This document shows positions 15,601 through 30,600 of a stretch of DNA of 64,000 nt, piece after piece. The notes under the pieces were generated by a model. It made no database searches. It saw nothing but the letters and a program-made list of their open reading frames with translations, and was not told the DNA's origin. The DNA comes from Siphonodentalium dalli (Eukaryota; Mollusca; Scaphopoda; Gadilida; Siphonodentaliidae). Both the position numbers and the translations under genes were made by a program. Numbering within the stretch: the stretch's first letter is position 1; each line of letters starts with the position of its first letter. Location of the stretch: NCBI GenBank assembly GCA_032622095.1, contig CP136069.1, positions 125,261,450 to 125,325,449 of the forward strand, read 5' to 3'.

Positions 15601-18600
15601 AGAGTCCAACAACATAATGCTCGTTTGTGATTGTCGAGGTAGTGGGGCCGAATAATAGTTTATATCGGCTCTTAAGGGCGCTTTCACTTGTTTTATCGGT
15701 GGTTAAAGCAGGATAAAATTATTTTAAACACCACTGACAATAGGATTTCGTAATCAATCCCGACCAAATGTAATTCCTTCAATTTCTTGATAGGAAATGT
15801 ATAAAGAATGTTTGTGTTAAAAATATTTTATAGTGATGTAAATAGGTCTGTGTCTAAACTGGCAATTTCTTTATATGTGCACGTATACTTCAATAGTTGC
15901 ACTGTTCTTGGTGAAGTTCTGAAATTTGGTTGAACATTGGTCCACATCTCCATCTGCCGTGATCCCTTGCACATATATTTAAACGGACATGGATGATTCG
16001 AGCTTCCAAATTGTGTCCACGTAATTTGGAAGGAGGTATAGGACGGGTTGACGCATAGACGATATATTGGTATACCGGCTTGATATGCACTGAAAAATAC
16101 TTTCCATGGTCGATTTTCAGCTGTTACAAATTTTCCCACAAGTGGAACAAACGCTCTTTATTTTAACCATATAAGGAATAGACTAACACTGAACGCTCTT
16201 TTCTGTTTCATTGCTCTTTTGTGTTTTCGACCCAAACAACGTGGACTTCAATGCTCGTATTTGTCGTTAGAATCTTTAGTCGCGCCTATGGGGTTCATCG
16301 GCCATACACGAAAATGCTATATTTAGACAGTATTTTGGACAACAAGCAATGAGTATTTGATCATGTTGTTGATACCAGTGTCTGTAAATAGCCTTATTAT
16401 GTTGGTACGTTAATTGCCTGCAAGCTTACATACTGATTTATGCTATTTTGATGACTTGACCTCCGTCAATTAAGTCGGATATATGGTGATTCGACGTCGA
16501 AATCTGCCAAAATTCAACGGAATAACGGGGTATGTAAGCTCACTATGAGCTAATTTCAAAATCAAATATTTAATTCCAACATGAAACTATGTGAATACTT
16601 AGGTCAAATATGAACCTATTTGTAAGAAGATATTTGGCCATGTAATGAATTGCTCTTGTTGACTATACTATTGCGGACAAGCTGCAATAGTTGGAGTACT
16701 GTATTGATAATGTTTGGGCATATGTGTGCGTTGATATCATTACATTCGAGAGTTTTGATGTATAGTCCGTAGACTGTGTGCATATGGTTTCACAATGAAT
16801 GCTGCGGAAAACGCTTGCATCAGTTGTGATCTCATCGCAACTGCGAGTAGATTATTCTGGTCCAGAAGTTCTTTTCATTCAGCCAGAGCTGAATATAGTA
16901 TTGAGGCCATTTTCCAAAAGTTAAACCAGATAACGACGACTGTCATGATTACATAGCCAGTCAAGAAAACACTTAACTGTGCATTCATGATTCTGAAAAA
17001 CGAATTGTCTATGGTGGTTTTCTGCTCAAGCTAATTACCAACAGGGTGAACAAGTACAATTGAGGAATTGTTTGCTTCGCCATGTGTGCCGACTGCGTGA
17101 CTCTTCTCGACTAAATGGTACTGAAAGAGACATATGACCATTTGGATGTCACACACGTGGTGTCTCGATGCTGCCTATAAAGCATGTGGAGGAGTAGCTC
17201 CGCCTTGTAAATCCAGAGTCCAACAACATAATGCTCGTTTGTGATTGTCGAGGTAGTGGGGCCGAATAATAGTTGGTATCGGCTCTTAAGGGCGCTTTCA
17301 CTTGTTTTATCGGTGGTTAAAGCAGGATAAAATTATTTTAAACACCACTGACAATAGGATTTCGTAATCAATCCCGACCAAATGTAATTCCTTCAATTTC
17401 TTGATAGGAAATGTATAAAGAATGTTTGTGTTAAAAATATTTTATAGTGATGTAAATAGGTCTGTGTCTAAACTGGCAATTTCTTTATATGTGCACGTAC
17501 TTCAATAGTTGCACTGTTCTTGGTGAAGTTCTGAAATTTGGTTGAACATTGGTCCACATCTCCATCTGCCGTGATCCCTTGCACATATATTTAAACGGAC
17601 ATGGATGATTCGAGCTTCCAAATTGTGTCCACGTAATTTGGAAGGAGGTATAGGACGGGTTGACGCATAGACGATATATTGGTATACCGGCTTGATATGC
17701 ACTGAAAAATACTTTCCATGGTCGATTTTCAGCTGTTACAAATTTTCCCACAAGTGGAACAAACGCTCTTTATTTTAACCATATAAGGAATAGACTAACA
17801 CTGAACGCTCTTTTCTGTTTCATTGCTGTTTTGTGTTTTCGACCCAAACAACGTGGACTTCAATGCTCGTTTTTGTCGTTAGAATCTTTAGTCGCGCCTA
17901 TGGGGTTCATCGGCCATACACGAAAATGCTATATTTAGACAGTATTTTGGACAACAAGCAATGAGTATTTGATCATGTTGTTGATACCAGTGTCTGTAAA
18001 TAGCCTTATTTATGTTGGTACGTTAATTGCCTGCAAGCTTACATACTGATTTATGCTATTTTGATGACTTGACCTCCGTCAATTAAGTCGGATATATGGT
18101 GATTCGACGTCGAAATCTGCCAAAATTCAACGGAATAACGGTGTATGTAAGCTCACTATGAGCTAATTTCAAAATCAAATATTTAATTCCAACATGAAAC
18201 TATGTGAATACTTAGGTCAAATATGAACCTATTTGTAAGAAGATATTTGGCCATGTAATGAATTGCTCTTGTTGACTATACTATTGCGGACAAGCTGCAA
18301 TAGTTGGAGTACTGTATTGATAATGTTTGGGCATATGTGTGCGTTGATGTCATTACATTCGAGAGTTTTGATGTATAGTCCGTAGACTGTGTGCATATGG
18401 TTTCACAATGAATGCTGCGGAAAACGCTTGCATCAGTTGTGATCTCATCGCAACTGCGAGTAGATTATTCTGGTCCAGAAGTTCTTTTCATTCAGCCAGA
18501 GCTGAATATAGTATTGAGGCCATTTTCCAAAAGTTAAACCAGATAACGACGACTGTCATGATTACATAGCCAGTCAAGAAAACACTTAATGTGCATTCCT

Positions 18601-21600
18601 GATTCTGAAAAACGAATTGTCTATGGTGGTTTTCTGCTCAAGCTAATTACCAACAGGGTGAACAAGTACAATTGAGGAATTGTTTGCTTCGCCATGTGTG
18701 CCGACTGCGTGACTCTTCTCGACTAAATGGTACTGAAAGAGACATATGACCATTTGGATGTCACACACGTGGTGTCTCGATGCTGCCTATAAAGCATGTG
18801 GAGGAGTAGCTCCGCCTTGTAAATCCAGAGTCCAACAACATAATGCTCGTTTGTGATTGTCGAGGTAGTGGGGCCGAATAATAGTTGATATCGGCTCTTA
18901 AGGGCGCTTTCACTTGTTTTATCGGTGGTTAAAGCAGGATAAAATTATTTTAAACACCACTGACAATAGGATTTCGTAATCAATCCCGACCAAATGTAAT
19001 TCCTTCAATTTCTTGATAGGAAATGTATAAAGAATGTTTGTGTTAAAAATATTTTATAGTGATGTAAATAGGTCTGTGTCTAAACTGGCAATTTCTTTAT
19101 ATGTGCACGTATACTTCAATAGTTGCACTGTTCTTGGTGAAGTTCTGAAATTTGGTTGAACATTGGTCCACATCTCCATCTGCCGTGATCCCTTGCACAT
19201 ATATTTAAACGGACATGGATGATTCGAGCTTCCAAATTGTGTCCACGTAATTTGGAAGGAGGTATAGGACGGGTTGACGCATAGACGATATATTGGTATA
19301 CCGGCTTGATATGCACTGAAAAATACTTTCCATGGTCGATTTTCAGCTGTTACAAATTTTCCCACAAGTGGAACAAACGCTCTTTATTTTAACCATATAA
19401 GGAATAGACTAACACTGAACGCTCTTTTCTGTTTCATTGCTCTTTTGTGTTTTCGACCCAAACAACGTGGACTTCAATGCTCGTATTTGTCGTTAGAATC
19501 TTTAGTCGCGCCTATGGGGTTCATCGGCCATACACGAAAATGCTATATTTAGACAGTATTTTGGACAACAAGCAATGAGTATTTGATCATGTTGTTGATA
19601 CCAGTGTCTGTAAATAGCCTTATTATGTTGGTACGTTAATTGCCTGCAAGCTTACATACTGATTTATGCTATTTTGATGACTTGACCTCCGTCAATTAAG
19701 TCGGATATATGGTGATTCGACGTCGAAATCTGCCAAAATTCAACGGAATAACGGGGTATGTAAGCTCACTATGAGCTAATTTCAAAATCAAATATTTAAT
19801 TCCAACATGAAACTATGTGAATACTTAGGTCAAATATGAACCTATTTGTAAGAAGATATTTGGCCATGTAATGAATTGCTCTTGTTGACTATACTATTGC
19901 GGACAAGCTGCAATAGTTGGAGTACTGTATTGATAATGTTTGGGCATATGTGTGCGTTGATATCATTACATTCGAGAGTTTTGATGTATAGTCCGTAGAC
20001 TGTGTGCATATGGTTTCACAATGAATGCTGCGGAAAACGCTTGCATCAGTTGTGATCTCATCGCAACTGCGAGTAGATTATTCTGGTCCAGAAGTTCTTT
20101 TCATTCAGCCAGAGCTGAATATAGTATTGAGGCCATTTTCCAAAAGTTAAACCAGATAACGACGACTGTCATGATTACATAGCCAGTCAAGAAAACACTT
20201 AATGTGCATTCATGATTCTGAAAAACGAATTGTCTATGGTGGTTTTCTGCTCAAGCTAATTACCAACAGGGTGAACAAGTACAATTGAGGAATTGTTTGC
20301 TTCGCCATGTGTGCCGACTGCGTGACTCTTCTCGACTAAATGGTACTGAAAGAGACATATGACCATTTGGATGTCACACACGTGGTGTCTCGATGCTGCC
20401 TATAAAGCATGTGGAGGAGTAGCTCCGCCTTGTAAATCCAGAGTCCAACAACATAATGCTCGTTTGTGATTGTCGAGGTAGTGGGGCCGAATAATAGTTG
20501 GTATCGGCTCTTAAGGGCGCTTTCACTTGTTTTATCGGTGGTTAAAGCAGGATAAAATTATTTTAAACACCACTGACAATAGGATTTCGTAATCAATCCC
20601 GACCAAATGTAATTCCTTCAATTTCTTGATAGGAAATGTATAAAGAATGTTTGTGTTAAAAATATTTTATAGTGATGTAAATAGGTCTGTGTCTAAACTG
20701 GCAATTTCTTTATATGTGCACGTACTTCAATAGTTGCACTGTTCTTGGTGAAGTTCTGAAATTTGGTTGAACATTGGTCCACATCTCCATCTGCCGTGAT
20801 CCCTTGCACATATATTTAAACGGACATGGATGATTCGAGCTTCCAAATTGTGTCCACGTAATTTGGAAGGAGGTATAGGACGGGTTGACGCATAGACGAT
20901 ATATTGGTATACCGGCTTGATATGCACTGAAAAATACTTTCCATGGTCGATTTTCAGCTGTTACAAATTTTCCCACAAGTGGAACAAACGCTCTTTATTT
21001 TAACCATATAAGGAATAGACTAACACTGAACGCTCTTTTCTGTTTCATTGCTGTTTTGTGTTTTCGACCCAAACAACGTGGACTTCAATGCTCGTTTTTG
21101 TCGTTAGAATCTTTAGTCGCGCCTATGGGGTTCATCGGCCATACACGAAAATGCTATATTTAGACAGTATTTTGGACAACAAGCAATGAGTATTTGATCA
21201 TGTTGTTGATACCAGTGTCTGTAAATAGCCTTATTTATGTTGGTACGTTAATTGCCTGCAAGCTTACATACTGATTTATGCTATTTTGATGACTTGACCT
21301 CCGTCAATTAAGTCGGATATATGGTGATTCGACGTCGAAATCTGCCAAAATTCAACGGAATAACGGTGTATGTAAGCTCACTATGAGCTAATTTCAAAAT
21401 CAAATATTTAATTCCAACATGAAACTATGTGAATACTTAGGTCAAATATGAACCTATTTGTAAGAAGATATTTGGCCATGTAATGAATTGCTCTTGTTGA
21501 CTATACTATTGCGGACAAGCTGCAATAGTTGGAGTACTGTATTGATAATGTTTGGGCATATGTGTGCGTTGATGTCATTACATTCGAGAGTTTTGATGTA

Positions 21601-24600
21601 TAGTCCGTAGACTGTGTGCATATGGTTTCACAATGAATGCTGCGGAAAACGCTTGCATCAGTTGTGATCTCATCGCAACTGCGAGTAGATTATTCTGGTC
21701 CAGAAGTTCTTTTCATTCAGCCAGAGCTGAATATAGTATTGAGGCCATTTTCCAAAAGTTAAACCAGATAACGACGACTGTCATGATTACATAGCCAGTC
21801 AAGAAAACACTTAATGTGCATTCCTGATTCTGAAAAACGAATTGTCTATGGTGGTTTTCTGCTCAAGCTAATTACCAACAGGGTGAACAAGTACAATTGA
21901 GGAATTGTTTGCTTCGCCATGTGTGCCGACTGCGTGACTCTTCTCGACTAAATGGTACTGAAAGAGACATATGACCATTTGGATGTCACACACGTGGTGT
22001 CTCGATGCTGCCTATAAAGCATGTGGAGGAGTAGCTCCGCCTTGTAAATCCAGAGTCCAACAACATAATGCTCGTTTGTGATTGTCGAGGTAGTGGGGCC
22101 GAATAATAGTTGATATCGGCTCTTAAGGGCGCTTTCACTTGTTTTATCGGTGGTTAAAGCAGGATAAAATTATTTTAAACACCACTGACAATAGGATTTC
22201 GTAATCAATCCCGACCAAATGTAATTCCTTCAATTTCTTGATAGGAAATGTATAAAGAATGTTTGTGTTAAAAATATTTTATAGTGATGTAAATAGGTCT
22301 GTGTCTAAACTGGCAATTTCTTTATATGTGCACGTATACTTCAATAGTTGCACTGTTCTTGGTGAAGTTCTGAAATTTGGTTGAACATTGGTTCACATCT
22401 CCATCTGCCGTGATCCCTTGCACATATATTTAAACGGACATGGATGATTCGAGCTTCCAAATTGTGTCCACGTAATTTGGAAGGAGGTATAGGACGGGTT
22501 GACGCATAGACGATATATTGGTATACCGGCTTGATATGCACTGAAAAATACTTTCCATGGTCGATTTTCAGCTGTTACAAATTTTCCCACAAGTGGAACA
22601 AACGCTCTTTATTTTAACCATATAAGGAATAGACTAACACTGAACGCTCTTTTCTGTTTCATTGCTCTTTTGTGTTTTCGACCCAAACAACGTGGACTTC
22701 AATGCTCGTATTTGTCGTTAGAATCTTTAGTCGCGCCTATGGGGTTCATCGGCCATACACGAAAATGCTATATTTAGACAGTATTTTGGACAACAAGCAA
22801 TGAGTATTTGATCATGTTGTTGATACCAGTGTCTGTAAATAGCCTTATTATGTTGGTACGTTAATTGCCTGCAAGCTTACATACTGATTTATGCTATTTT
22901 GATGACTTGACCTCCGTCAATTAAGTCGGATATATGGTGATTCGACGTCGAAATCTGCCAAAATTCAACAAAATAACGGGGTATGTAAGCTCACTATGAG
23001 CTAATTTCAAAATCAAATATTTAATTCCAACATGAAACTATGTGAATACTTAGGTCAAATATGAACCTATTTGTAAGAAGATATTTGACCATGTAATTAA
23101 TTGCTCTTGTTGACTATACTATTGCGGACAAGCTGCAATAGTTGGAGTACTGTATTGATAATGTTTGGGCATATGTGTGCGTTGATATCATTACATTCGA
23201 GAGTTTTGATGTATAGTCCGTAGACTGTGTGCATATGGTTTCACAATGAATGCTGCGGAAAACGCTTGCATCAGTTGTGATCTCTCCGCAACTGCGAGTA
23301 GATTATTCTGGTCCAGAAGTTCTTTTCATTCAGCCAGAGCTGAATATAGTATTGAGGCCATTTTCCAAAAGTTAAACCAGATAACGACGACTGTCATGAT
23401 TACATAGCCAGTCAAGAAAACACTTAATGTGCATTCATGATTCTGAAAAACGAATTGTCTATGGTGGTTTTCTGCTCAAGCTAATTACCAACAGGGTGAA
23501 CAAGTACAATTGAGGAATTGTTTGCTTCGCCATGTGTGCCGACTGCGTGACTCTTCTCGACTAAATGGTACTGAAAGAGACATATGACCATTTGGATGTC
23601 ACACACGTGGTGTCTCGATGCTGCCTATAAAGCATGTGGAGGAGTAGCTCCGCCTTGTAAATCCAGAGTCCAACAACATAATGCTCGTTTGTGATTGTCG
23701 AGGTAGTGGGGCCGAATAATAGTTGGTATCGGCTCTTAAGGGCGCTTTCACTTGTTTTATCGGTGGTTAAAGCAGGATAAAATTATTTTAAACACCACTG
23801 ACAATAGGATTTCGTAATCAATCCCGACCAAATGTAATTCCTTCAATTTCTTGATAGGAAATGTATAAAGAATGTTTGTGTTAAAAATATTTTATAGTGA
23901 TGTAAATAGGTCTGTGTCTAAACTGGCAATTTCTTTATATGTGCACGTACTTCAATAGTTGCACTGTTCTTGGTGAAGTTCTGAAATTTGGTTGAACATT
24001 GGTCCACATCTCCATCTGCCGTGATCCCTTGCACATATATTTAAACGGACATGGATGATTCGAGCTTCCAAATTGTGTCCACGTAATTTGGAAGGAGGTA
24101 TAGGACGGGTTGACGCATAGACGATATATTGGTATACCGGCTTGATATGCACTGAAAAATACTTTCCATGGTCGATTTTCAGCTGTTACAAATTTTCCCA
24201 CAAGTGGAACAAACGCTCTTTATTTTAACCATATAAGGAATAGACTAACACTGAACGCTCTTTTCTGTTTCATTGCTGTTTTGTGTTTTCGACCCAAACA
24301 ACGTGGACTTCAATGCTCGTTTTTGTCGTTAGAATCTTTAGTCGCGCCTATGGGGTTCATCGGCCATACACGAAAATGCTATATTTAGACAGTATTTTGG
24401 ACAACAAGCAATGAGTATTTGATCATGTTGTTGATACCAGTGTCTGTAAATAGCCTTATTTATGTTGGTACGTTAATTGCCTGCAAGCTTACATACTGAT
24501 TTATGCTATTTTGATGACTTGACCTCCGTCAATTAAGTCGGATATATGGTGATTCGACGTCGAAATCTGCCAAAATTCAACGGAATAACGGTGTATGTAA

Positions 24601-27600
24601 GCTCACTATGAGCTAATTTCAAAATCAAATATTTAATTCCAACATGAAACTATGTGAATACTTAGGTCAAATATGAACCTATTTGTAAGAAGATATTTGG
24701 CCATGTAATGAATTGCTCTTGTTGACTATACTATTGCGGACAAGCTGCAATAGTTGGAGTACTGTATTGATAATGTTTGGGCATATGTGTGCGTTGATGT
24801 CATTACATTCGAGAGTTTTGATGTATAGTCCGTAGACTGTGCATATGGTTTCACAATGAATGCTGCGGAAAACGCTTGCATCAGTTGTGATCTCATCGCA
24901 ACTGCGAGTAGATTATTCTGGTCCAGAAGTTCTTTTCATTCAGCCAGAGCTGAATATAGTATTGAGGCCATTTTCCAAAAGTTAAACCAGATAACGACGA
25001 CTGTCATGATTACATAGCCAGTCAAGAAAACACTTAATGTGCATTCCTGATTCTGAAAAACGAATTGTCTATGGTGGTTTTCTGCTCAAGCTAATTACCA
25101 ACAGGGTGAACAAGTACAATTGAGGAATTGTTTGCTTCGCCATGTGTGCCGACTGCGTGACTCTTCTCGACTAAATGGTACTGAAAGAGACATATGACCA
25201 TTTGGATGTCACACACGTGGTGTCTCGATGCTGCCTATAAAGCATGTGGAGGAGTAGCTCCGCCTTGTAAATCCAGAGTCCAACAACATAATGCTCGTTT
25301 GTGATTGTCGAGGTAGTGGGGCCGAATAATAGTTGATATCGGCTCTTAAGGGCGCTTTCACTTGTTTTATCGGTGGTTAAAGCAGGATAAAATTATTTTA
25401 AACACCACTGACAATAGGATTTCGTAATCAATCCCGACCAAATGTAATTCCTTCAATTTCTTGATAGGAAATGTATAAAGAATGTTTGTGTTAAAAATAT
25501 TTTATAGTGATGTAAATAGGTCTGTGTCTAAACTGGCAATTTCTTTATATGTGCACGTATACTTCAATAGTTGCACTGTTCTTGGTGAAGTTCTGAAATT
25601 TGGTTGAACATTGGTTCACATCTCCATCTGCCGTGATCCCTTGCACATATATTTAAACGGACATGGATGATTCGAGCTTCCAAATTGTGTCCACGTAATT
25701 TGGAAGGAGGTATAGGACGGGTTGACGCATAGACGATATATTGGTATACCGGCTTGATATGCACTGAAAAATACTTTCCATGGTCGATTTTCAGCTGTTA
25801 CAAATTTTCCCACAAGTGGAACAAACGCTCTTTATTTTAACCATATAAGGAATAGACTAACACTGAACGCTCTTTTCTGTTTCATTGCTCTTTTGTGTTT
25901 TCGACCCAAACAACGTGGACTTCAATGCTCGTATTTGTCGTTAGAATCTTTAGTCGCGCCTATGGGGTTCATCGGCCATACACGAAAATGCTATATTTAG
26001 ACAGTATTTTGGACAACAAGCAATGAGTATTTGATCATGTTGTTGATACCAGTGTCTGTAAATAGCCTTATTATGTTGGTACGTTAATTGCCTGCAAGCT
26101 TACATACTGATTTATGCTATTTTGATGACTTGACCTCCGTCAATTAAGTCGGATATATGGTGATTCGACGTCGAAATCTGCCAAAATTCAACGGAATAAC
26201 GGGGTATGTAAGCTCACTATGAGCTAATTTCAAAATCAAATATTTAATTCCAACATGAAACTATGTGAATACTTAGGTCAAATATGAACCTATTTGTAAG
26301 AAGATATTTGACCATGTAATTAATTGCTCTTGTTGACTATACTATTGCGGACAAGCTGCAATAGTTGGAGTACTGTATTGATAATGTTTGGGCATATGTG
26401 TGCGTTGATATCATTACATTCGAGAGTTTTGATGTATAGTCCGTAGACTGTGTGCATATGGTTTCACAATGAATGCTGCGGAAAACGCTTGCATCAGTTG
26501 TGATCTCTCCGCAACTGCGAGTAGATTATTCTGGTCCAGAAGTTCTTTTCATTCAGCCAGAGCTGAATATAGTATTGAGGCCATTTTCCAAAAGTTAAAC
26601 CAGATAACGACGACTGTCATGATTACATAGCCAGTCAAGAAAACACTTAATGTGCATTCATGATTCTGAAAAACGAATTGTCTATGGTGGTTTTCTGCTC
26701 AAGCTAATTACCAACAGGGTGAACAAGTACAATTGAGGAATTGTTTGCTTCGCCATGTGTGCCGACTGCGTGACTCTTCTCGACTAAATGGTACTGAAAG
26801 AGACATATGACCATTTGGATGTCACACACGTGGTGTCTCGATGCTGCCTATAAAGCATGTGGAGGAGTAGCTCCGCCTTGTAAATCCAGAGTCCAACAAC
26901 ATAATGCTCGTTTGTGATTGTCGAGGTAGTGGGGCCGAATAATAGTTGGTATCGGCTCTTAAGGGCGCTTTCACTTGTTTTATCGGTGGTTAAAGCAGGA
27001 TAAAATTATTTTAAACACCACTGACAATAGGATTTCGTAATCAATCCCGACCAAATGTAATTCCTTCAATTTCTTGATAGGAAATGTATAAAGAATGTTT
27101 GTGTTAAAAATATTTTATAGTGATGTAAATAGGTCTGTGTCTAAACTGGCAATTTCTTTATATGTGCACGTACTTCAATAGTTGCACTGTTCTTGGTGAA
27201 GTTCTGAAATTTGGTTGAACATTGGTCCACATCTCCATCTGCCGTGATCCCTTGCACATATATTTAAACGGACATGGATGATTCGAGCTTCCAAATTGTG
27301 TCCACGTAATTTGGAAGGAGGTATAGGACGGGTTGACGCATAGACGATATATTGGTATACCGGCTTGATATGCACTGAAAAATACTTTCCATGGTCGATT
27401 TTCAGCTGTTACAAATTTTCCCACAAGTGGAACAAACGCTCTTTATTTTAACCATATAAGGAATAGACTAACACTGAACGCTCTTTTCTGTTTCATTGCT
27501 GTTTTGTGTTTTCGACCCAAACAACGTGGACTTCAATGCTCGTTTTTGTCGTTAGAATCTTTAGTCGCGCCTATGGGGTTCATCGGCCATACACGAAAAT

Positions 27601-30600
27601 GCTATATTTAGACAGTATTTTGGACAACAAGCAATGAGTATTTGATCATGTTGTTGATACCAGTGTCTGTAAATAGCCTTATTTATGTTGGTACGTTAAT
27701 TGCCTGCAAGCTTACATACTGATTTATGCTATTTTGATGACTTGACCTCCGTCAATTAAGTCGGATATATGGTGATTCGACGTCGAAATCTGCCAAAATT
27801 CAACGGAATAACGGTGTATGTAAGCTCACTATGAGCTAATTTCAAAATCAAATATTTAATTCCAACATGAAACTATGTGAATACTTAGGTCAAATATGAA
27901 CCTATTTGTAAGAAGATATTTGGCCATGTAATGAATTGCTCTTGTTGACTATACTATTGCGGACAAGCTGCAATAGTTGGAGTACTGTATTGATAATGTT
28001 TGGGCATATGTGTGCGTTGATGTCATTACATTCGAGAGTTTTGATGTATAGTCCGTAGACTGTGCATATGGTTTCACAATGAATGCTGCGGAAAACGCTT
28101 GCATCAGTTGTGATCTCATCGCAACTGCGAGTAGATTATTCTGGTCCAGAAGTTCTTTTCATTCAGCCAGAGCTGAATATAGTATTGAGGCCATTTTCCA
28201 AAAGTTAAACCAGATAACGACGACTGTCATGATTACATAGCCAGTCAAGAAAACACTTAATGTGCATTCCTGATTCTGAAAAACGAATTGTCTATGGTGG
28301 TTTTCTGCTCAAGCTAATTACCAACAGGGTGAACAAGTACAATTGAGGAATTGTTTGCTTCGCCATGTGTGCCGACTGCGTGACTCTTCTCGACTAAATG
28401 GTACTGAAAGAGACATATGACCATTTGGATGTCACACACGTGGTGTCTCGATGCTGCCTATAAAGCATGTGGAGGAGTAGCTCCGCCTTGTAAATCCAGA
28501 GTCCAACAACATAATGCTCGTTTGTGATTGTCGAGGTAGTGGGGCCGAATAATAGTTGATATCGGCTCTTAAGGGCGCTTTCACTTGTTTTATCGGTGGT
28601 TAAAGCAGGATAAAATTATTTTAAACACCACTGACAATAGGATTTCGTAATCAATCCCGACCAAATGTAATTCCTTCAATTTCTTGATAGGAAATGTATA
28701 AAGAATGTTTGTGTTAAAAATATTTTATAGTGATGTAAATAGGTCTGTGTCTAAACTGGCAATTTCTTTATATGTGCACGTATACTTCAATAGTTGCACT
28801 GTTCTTGGTGAAGTTCTGAAATTTGGTTGAACATTGGTTCACATCTCCATCTGCCGTGATCCCTTGCACATATATTTAAACGGACATGGATGATTCGAGC
28901 TTCCAAATTGTGTCCACGTAATTTGGAAGGAGGTATAGGACGGGTTGACGCATAGACGATATATTGGTATACCGGCTTGATATGCACTGAAAAATACTTT
29001 CCATGGTCGATTTTCAGCTGTTACAAATTTTCCCACAAGTGGAACAAACGCTCTTTATTTTAACCATATAAGGAATAGACTAACACTGAACGCTCTTTTC
29101 TGTTTCATTGCTCTTTTGTGTTTTCGACCCAAACAACGTGGACTTCAATGCTCGTATTTGTCGTTAGAATCTTTAGTCGCGCCTATGGGGTTCATCGGCC
29201 ATACACGAAAATGCTATATTTAGACAGTATTTTGGACAACAAGCAATGAGTATTTGATCATGTTGTTGATACCAGTGTCTGTAAATAGCCTTATTATGTT
29301 GGTACGTTAATTGCCTGCAAGCTTACATACTGATTTATGCTATTTTGATGACTTGACCTCCGTCAATTAAGTCGGATATATGGTGATTCGACGTCGAAAT
29401 CTGCCAAAATTCAACGGAATAACGGGGTATGTAAGCTCACTATGAGCTAATTTCAAAATCAAATATTTAATTCCAACATGAAACTATGTGAATACTTAGG
29501 TCAAATATGAACCTATTTGTAAGAAGATATTTGACCATGTAATTAATTGCTCTTGTTGACTATACTATTGCGGACAAGCTGCAATAGTTGGAGTACTGTA
29601 TTGATAATGTTTGGGCATATGTGTGCGTTGATATCATTACATTCGAGAGTTTTGATGTATAGTCCGTAGACTGTGTGCATATGGTTTCACAATGAATGCT
29701 GCGGAAAACGCTTGCATCAGTTGTGATCTCTCCGCAACTGCGAGTAGATTATTCTGGTCCAGAAGTTCTTTTCATTCAGCCAGAGCTGAATATAGTATTG
29801 AGGCCATTTTCCAAAAGTTAAACCAGATAACGACGACTGTCATGATTACATAGCCAGTCAAGAAAACACTTAATGTGCATTCATGATTCTGAAAAACGAA
29901 TTGTCTATGGTGGTTTTCTGCTCAAGCTAATTACCAACAGGGTGAACAAGTACAATTGAGGAATTGTTTGCTTCGCCATGTGTGCCGACTGCGTGACTCT
30001 TCTCGACTAAATGGTACTGAAAGAGACATATGACCATTTGGATGTCACACACGTGGTGTCTCGATGCTGCCTATAAAGCATGTGGAGGAGTAGCTCCGCC
30101 TTGTAAATCCAGAGTCCAACAACATAATGCTCGTTTGTGATTGTCGAGGTAGTGGGGCCGAATAATAGTTGGTATCGGCTCTTAAGGGCGCTTTCACTTG
30201 TTTTATCGGTGGTTAAAGCAGGATAAAATTATTTTAAACACCACTGACAATAGGATTTCGTAATCAATCCCGACCAAATGTAATTCCTTCAATTTCTTGA
30301 TAGGAAATGTATAAAGAATGTTTGTGTTAAAAATATTTTATAGTGATGTAAATAGGTCTGTGTCTAAACTGGCAATTTCTTTATATGTGCACGTACTTCA
30401 ATAGTTGCACTGTTCTTGGTGAAGTTCTGAAATTTGGTTGAACATTGGTCCACATCTCCATCTGCCGTGATCCCTTGCACATATATTTAAACGGACATGG
30501 ATGATTCGAGCTTCCAAATTGTGTCCACGTAATTTGGAAGGAGGTATAGGACGGGTTGACGCATAGACGATATATTGGTATACCGGCTTGATATGCACTG